From positions 1 through 13,382 of the forward strand of contig JBKOUY010000190.1 in assembly GCA_046723645.1 (NCBI GenBank): a DNA stretch of 13,382 bases. The letters are read 5' to 3'. Every line of letters begins with the position of its first letter. Within the stretch, counting starts at the first letter, position 1. Source of the DNA: DASQUK01 sp046723645. GTDB lineage: Bacteria; Actinomycetota; Acidimicrobiia; Acidimicrobiales; VFJN01. This document shows, one piece after another, positions 13,025 to 13,382 of the stretch. Under the pieces are notes generated by a model that was not told the origin of the DNA, searched no databases, and saw only the letters and a list, made by a program, of their open reading frames with translations. The position numbers and the translations under genes are program-made.

Positions 13025-13382
13025 CCGAGGTCGTGCGCGTCGAGCGTGGCCGTTACCACGACTCGGTGACGCTCATGCGGGCGAGCGCGGCGGCACAGGA
13101 CGTCCCCGGCGTGGAGACCGTCATCGCGGCCATGGGTACGGAACTCAACCGGGCCCTGCTCGTCCAGGCCGGATTCCCCGATGCGGAGGCGACCGCCGAC
13201 GACCTCGTAGTCGCCGTGTCGGCGGACGGGCCCGTCACCGTAGAGGAGGCCGTCGCTGCGATCGAGTGGCACCTGGCGGAACGCCGGTCATCGACCCCCG
13301 GCGGCGCCCACCAGCTGCCAGCGCCGCGCACGGTCGAGTCGGCGGCGGCCAGGGCGCCCGACGCCGGCGTCGTCGTGGTCTC
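13021..13382 (+). CDS. fdrA: AllF/FdrA-like acyl-CoA-synthetase-fold subunit of oxamate carbamoyltransferase; 3' partial
   Basis: The first 120 codons of an FdrA (AllF) homologue, running off the right edge with no stop. The N-terminus reads RGRYHDSVTLMRAS, then ETVIAAMGTELNRALLVQAG and TADDLVVAVSA. These correspond to the start of E. coli FdrA (FQDSVSLM, then MMGTPANKALLDTTGF). FdrA proteins carry succinyl-CoA-synthetase-like folds and form the carbamoyltransferase with AllG (DUF1116) and AllH. Despite the name there is no link to fumarate reductase. Residues from about 95 onward are a Pro/Ala-rich linker, as expected before the CoA-binding-like domain. GTG is chosen because GGAGGG (13011-13016) precedes it and it overlaps the AllH stop (GTGA). 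An 8-bp hairpin ends right at the ribosome-binding site. AllG and a carbamate kinase are expected beyond the window. Confidence 0.88.
   Translation, partial: MTEVVRVERGRYHDSVTLMRASAAAQDVPGVETVIAAMGTELNRALLVQAGFPDAEATADDLVVAVSADGPVTVEEAVAAIEWHLAERRSSTPGGAHQLPAPRTVESAAARAPDAGVVVV

Noticed and set aside
13021..13382. FdrA as a fumarate-reductase component
   Set aside because: The name is historical. The sequence matches the N-terminus of the AllF/FdrA carbamoyltransferase subunit, and no flavin or iron-sulfur motif is present.
1..13382. Mobile element, prophage, CRISPR or horizontally acquired island
   Set aside because: No transposase, integrase, terminal repeats, tRNA junction or spaced repeats were seen, and base and codon use are uniform by eye across the window.

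Overview
The window is very GC-rich, with third codon positions almost all G or C. It is densely coding, every gene lies on the + strand, and GTG (perhaps TTG) starts are used. A TIGR03084-type DinB/mycothiol-enzyme-fold protein, a GAF–SpoIIE–HATPase phosphatase with a STAS partner, and an actinobacterial style of acyl-CoA catabolism point to an Actinomycetota genome. A deep or uncultured lineage such as Acidimicrobiia is possible, but the sequence alone does not fix the class. I see no tRNA, rRNA, CRISPR array, transposase or phage gene, and no gene-free stretch longer than 77 bases.

Region 1 (2–8898) is a tightly packed catabolic operon of seven genes that overlap by 1–4 bases or are separated by 2–4 bases. 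In order they encode: the carboxyltransferase (beta) subunit of a methylcrotonyl/geranyl-CoA-carboxylase-type enzyme, with its 5' end cut by the window edge; the biotin-carrying alpha subunit; an AtuA-family (DUF1446) protein; a TetR regulator; a TIGR03084 protein; an enoyl-CoA hydratase of the LiuC/AtuE type; and a nitronate-monooxygenase-family flavoprotein. The first, second, third and sixth genes match the core of the acyclic-terpene (Atu) or leucine (Liu) pathways, where a 3-methyl-branched 2-enoyl-CoA is carboxylated and then hydrated. The other members are not part of the classical pathway. The substrate is probably a branched or isoprenoid acyl-CoA, but it cannot be read from the sequence.

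Region 2 (8976–10927) is a two-gene partner-switching module. One protein fuses GAF, PP2C/SpoIIE phosphatase and RsbW-like ATPase domains. The other is a STAS anti-anti-sigma protein with its phosphorylatable serine. A 77-base gap with overlapping GC palindromes, a repeated GGGGTAC and a candidate -10 box precedes the module.

Region 3 (10940–13382, continuing past the window) starts 12 bases after the STAS gene. A ring-opening amidohydrolase of the cyanuric acid hydrolase/barbiturase family is followed by AllH (DUF2877) and the N-terminus of AllF/FdrA. AllFGH is the oxamate carbamoyltransferase of anaerobic allantoin degradation, which phosphorolyses the N-acylurea oxalurate to oxamate and carbamoyl phosphate. 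The amidohydrolase opens a cyclic acylurea (barbiturate or cyanurate) to give another N-acylurea. The most interesting reading of the window is therefore a pathway that opens a cyclic ureide and recovers carbamoyl phosphate, and possibly ATP through carbamate kinase, instead of wasting the ureido bond as free urea or CO2 and ammonia. The missing subunit AllG (DUF1116) and a carbamate kinase would be expected just downstream of the window.
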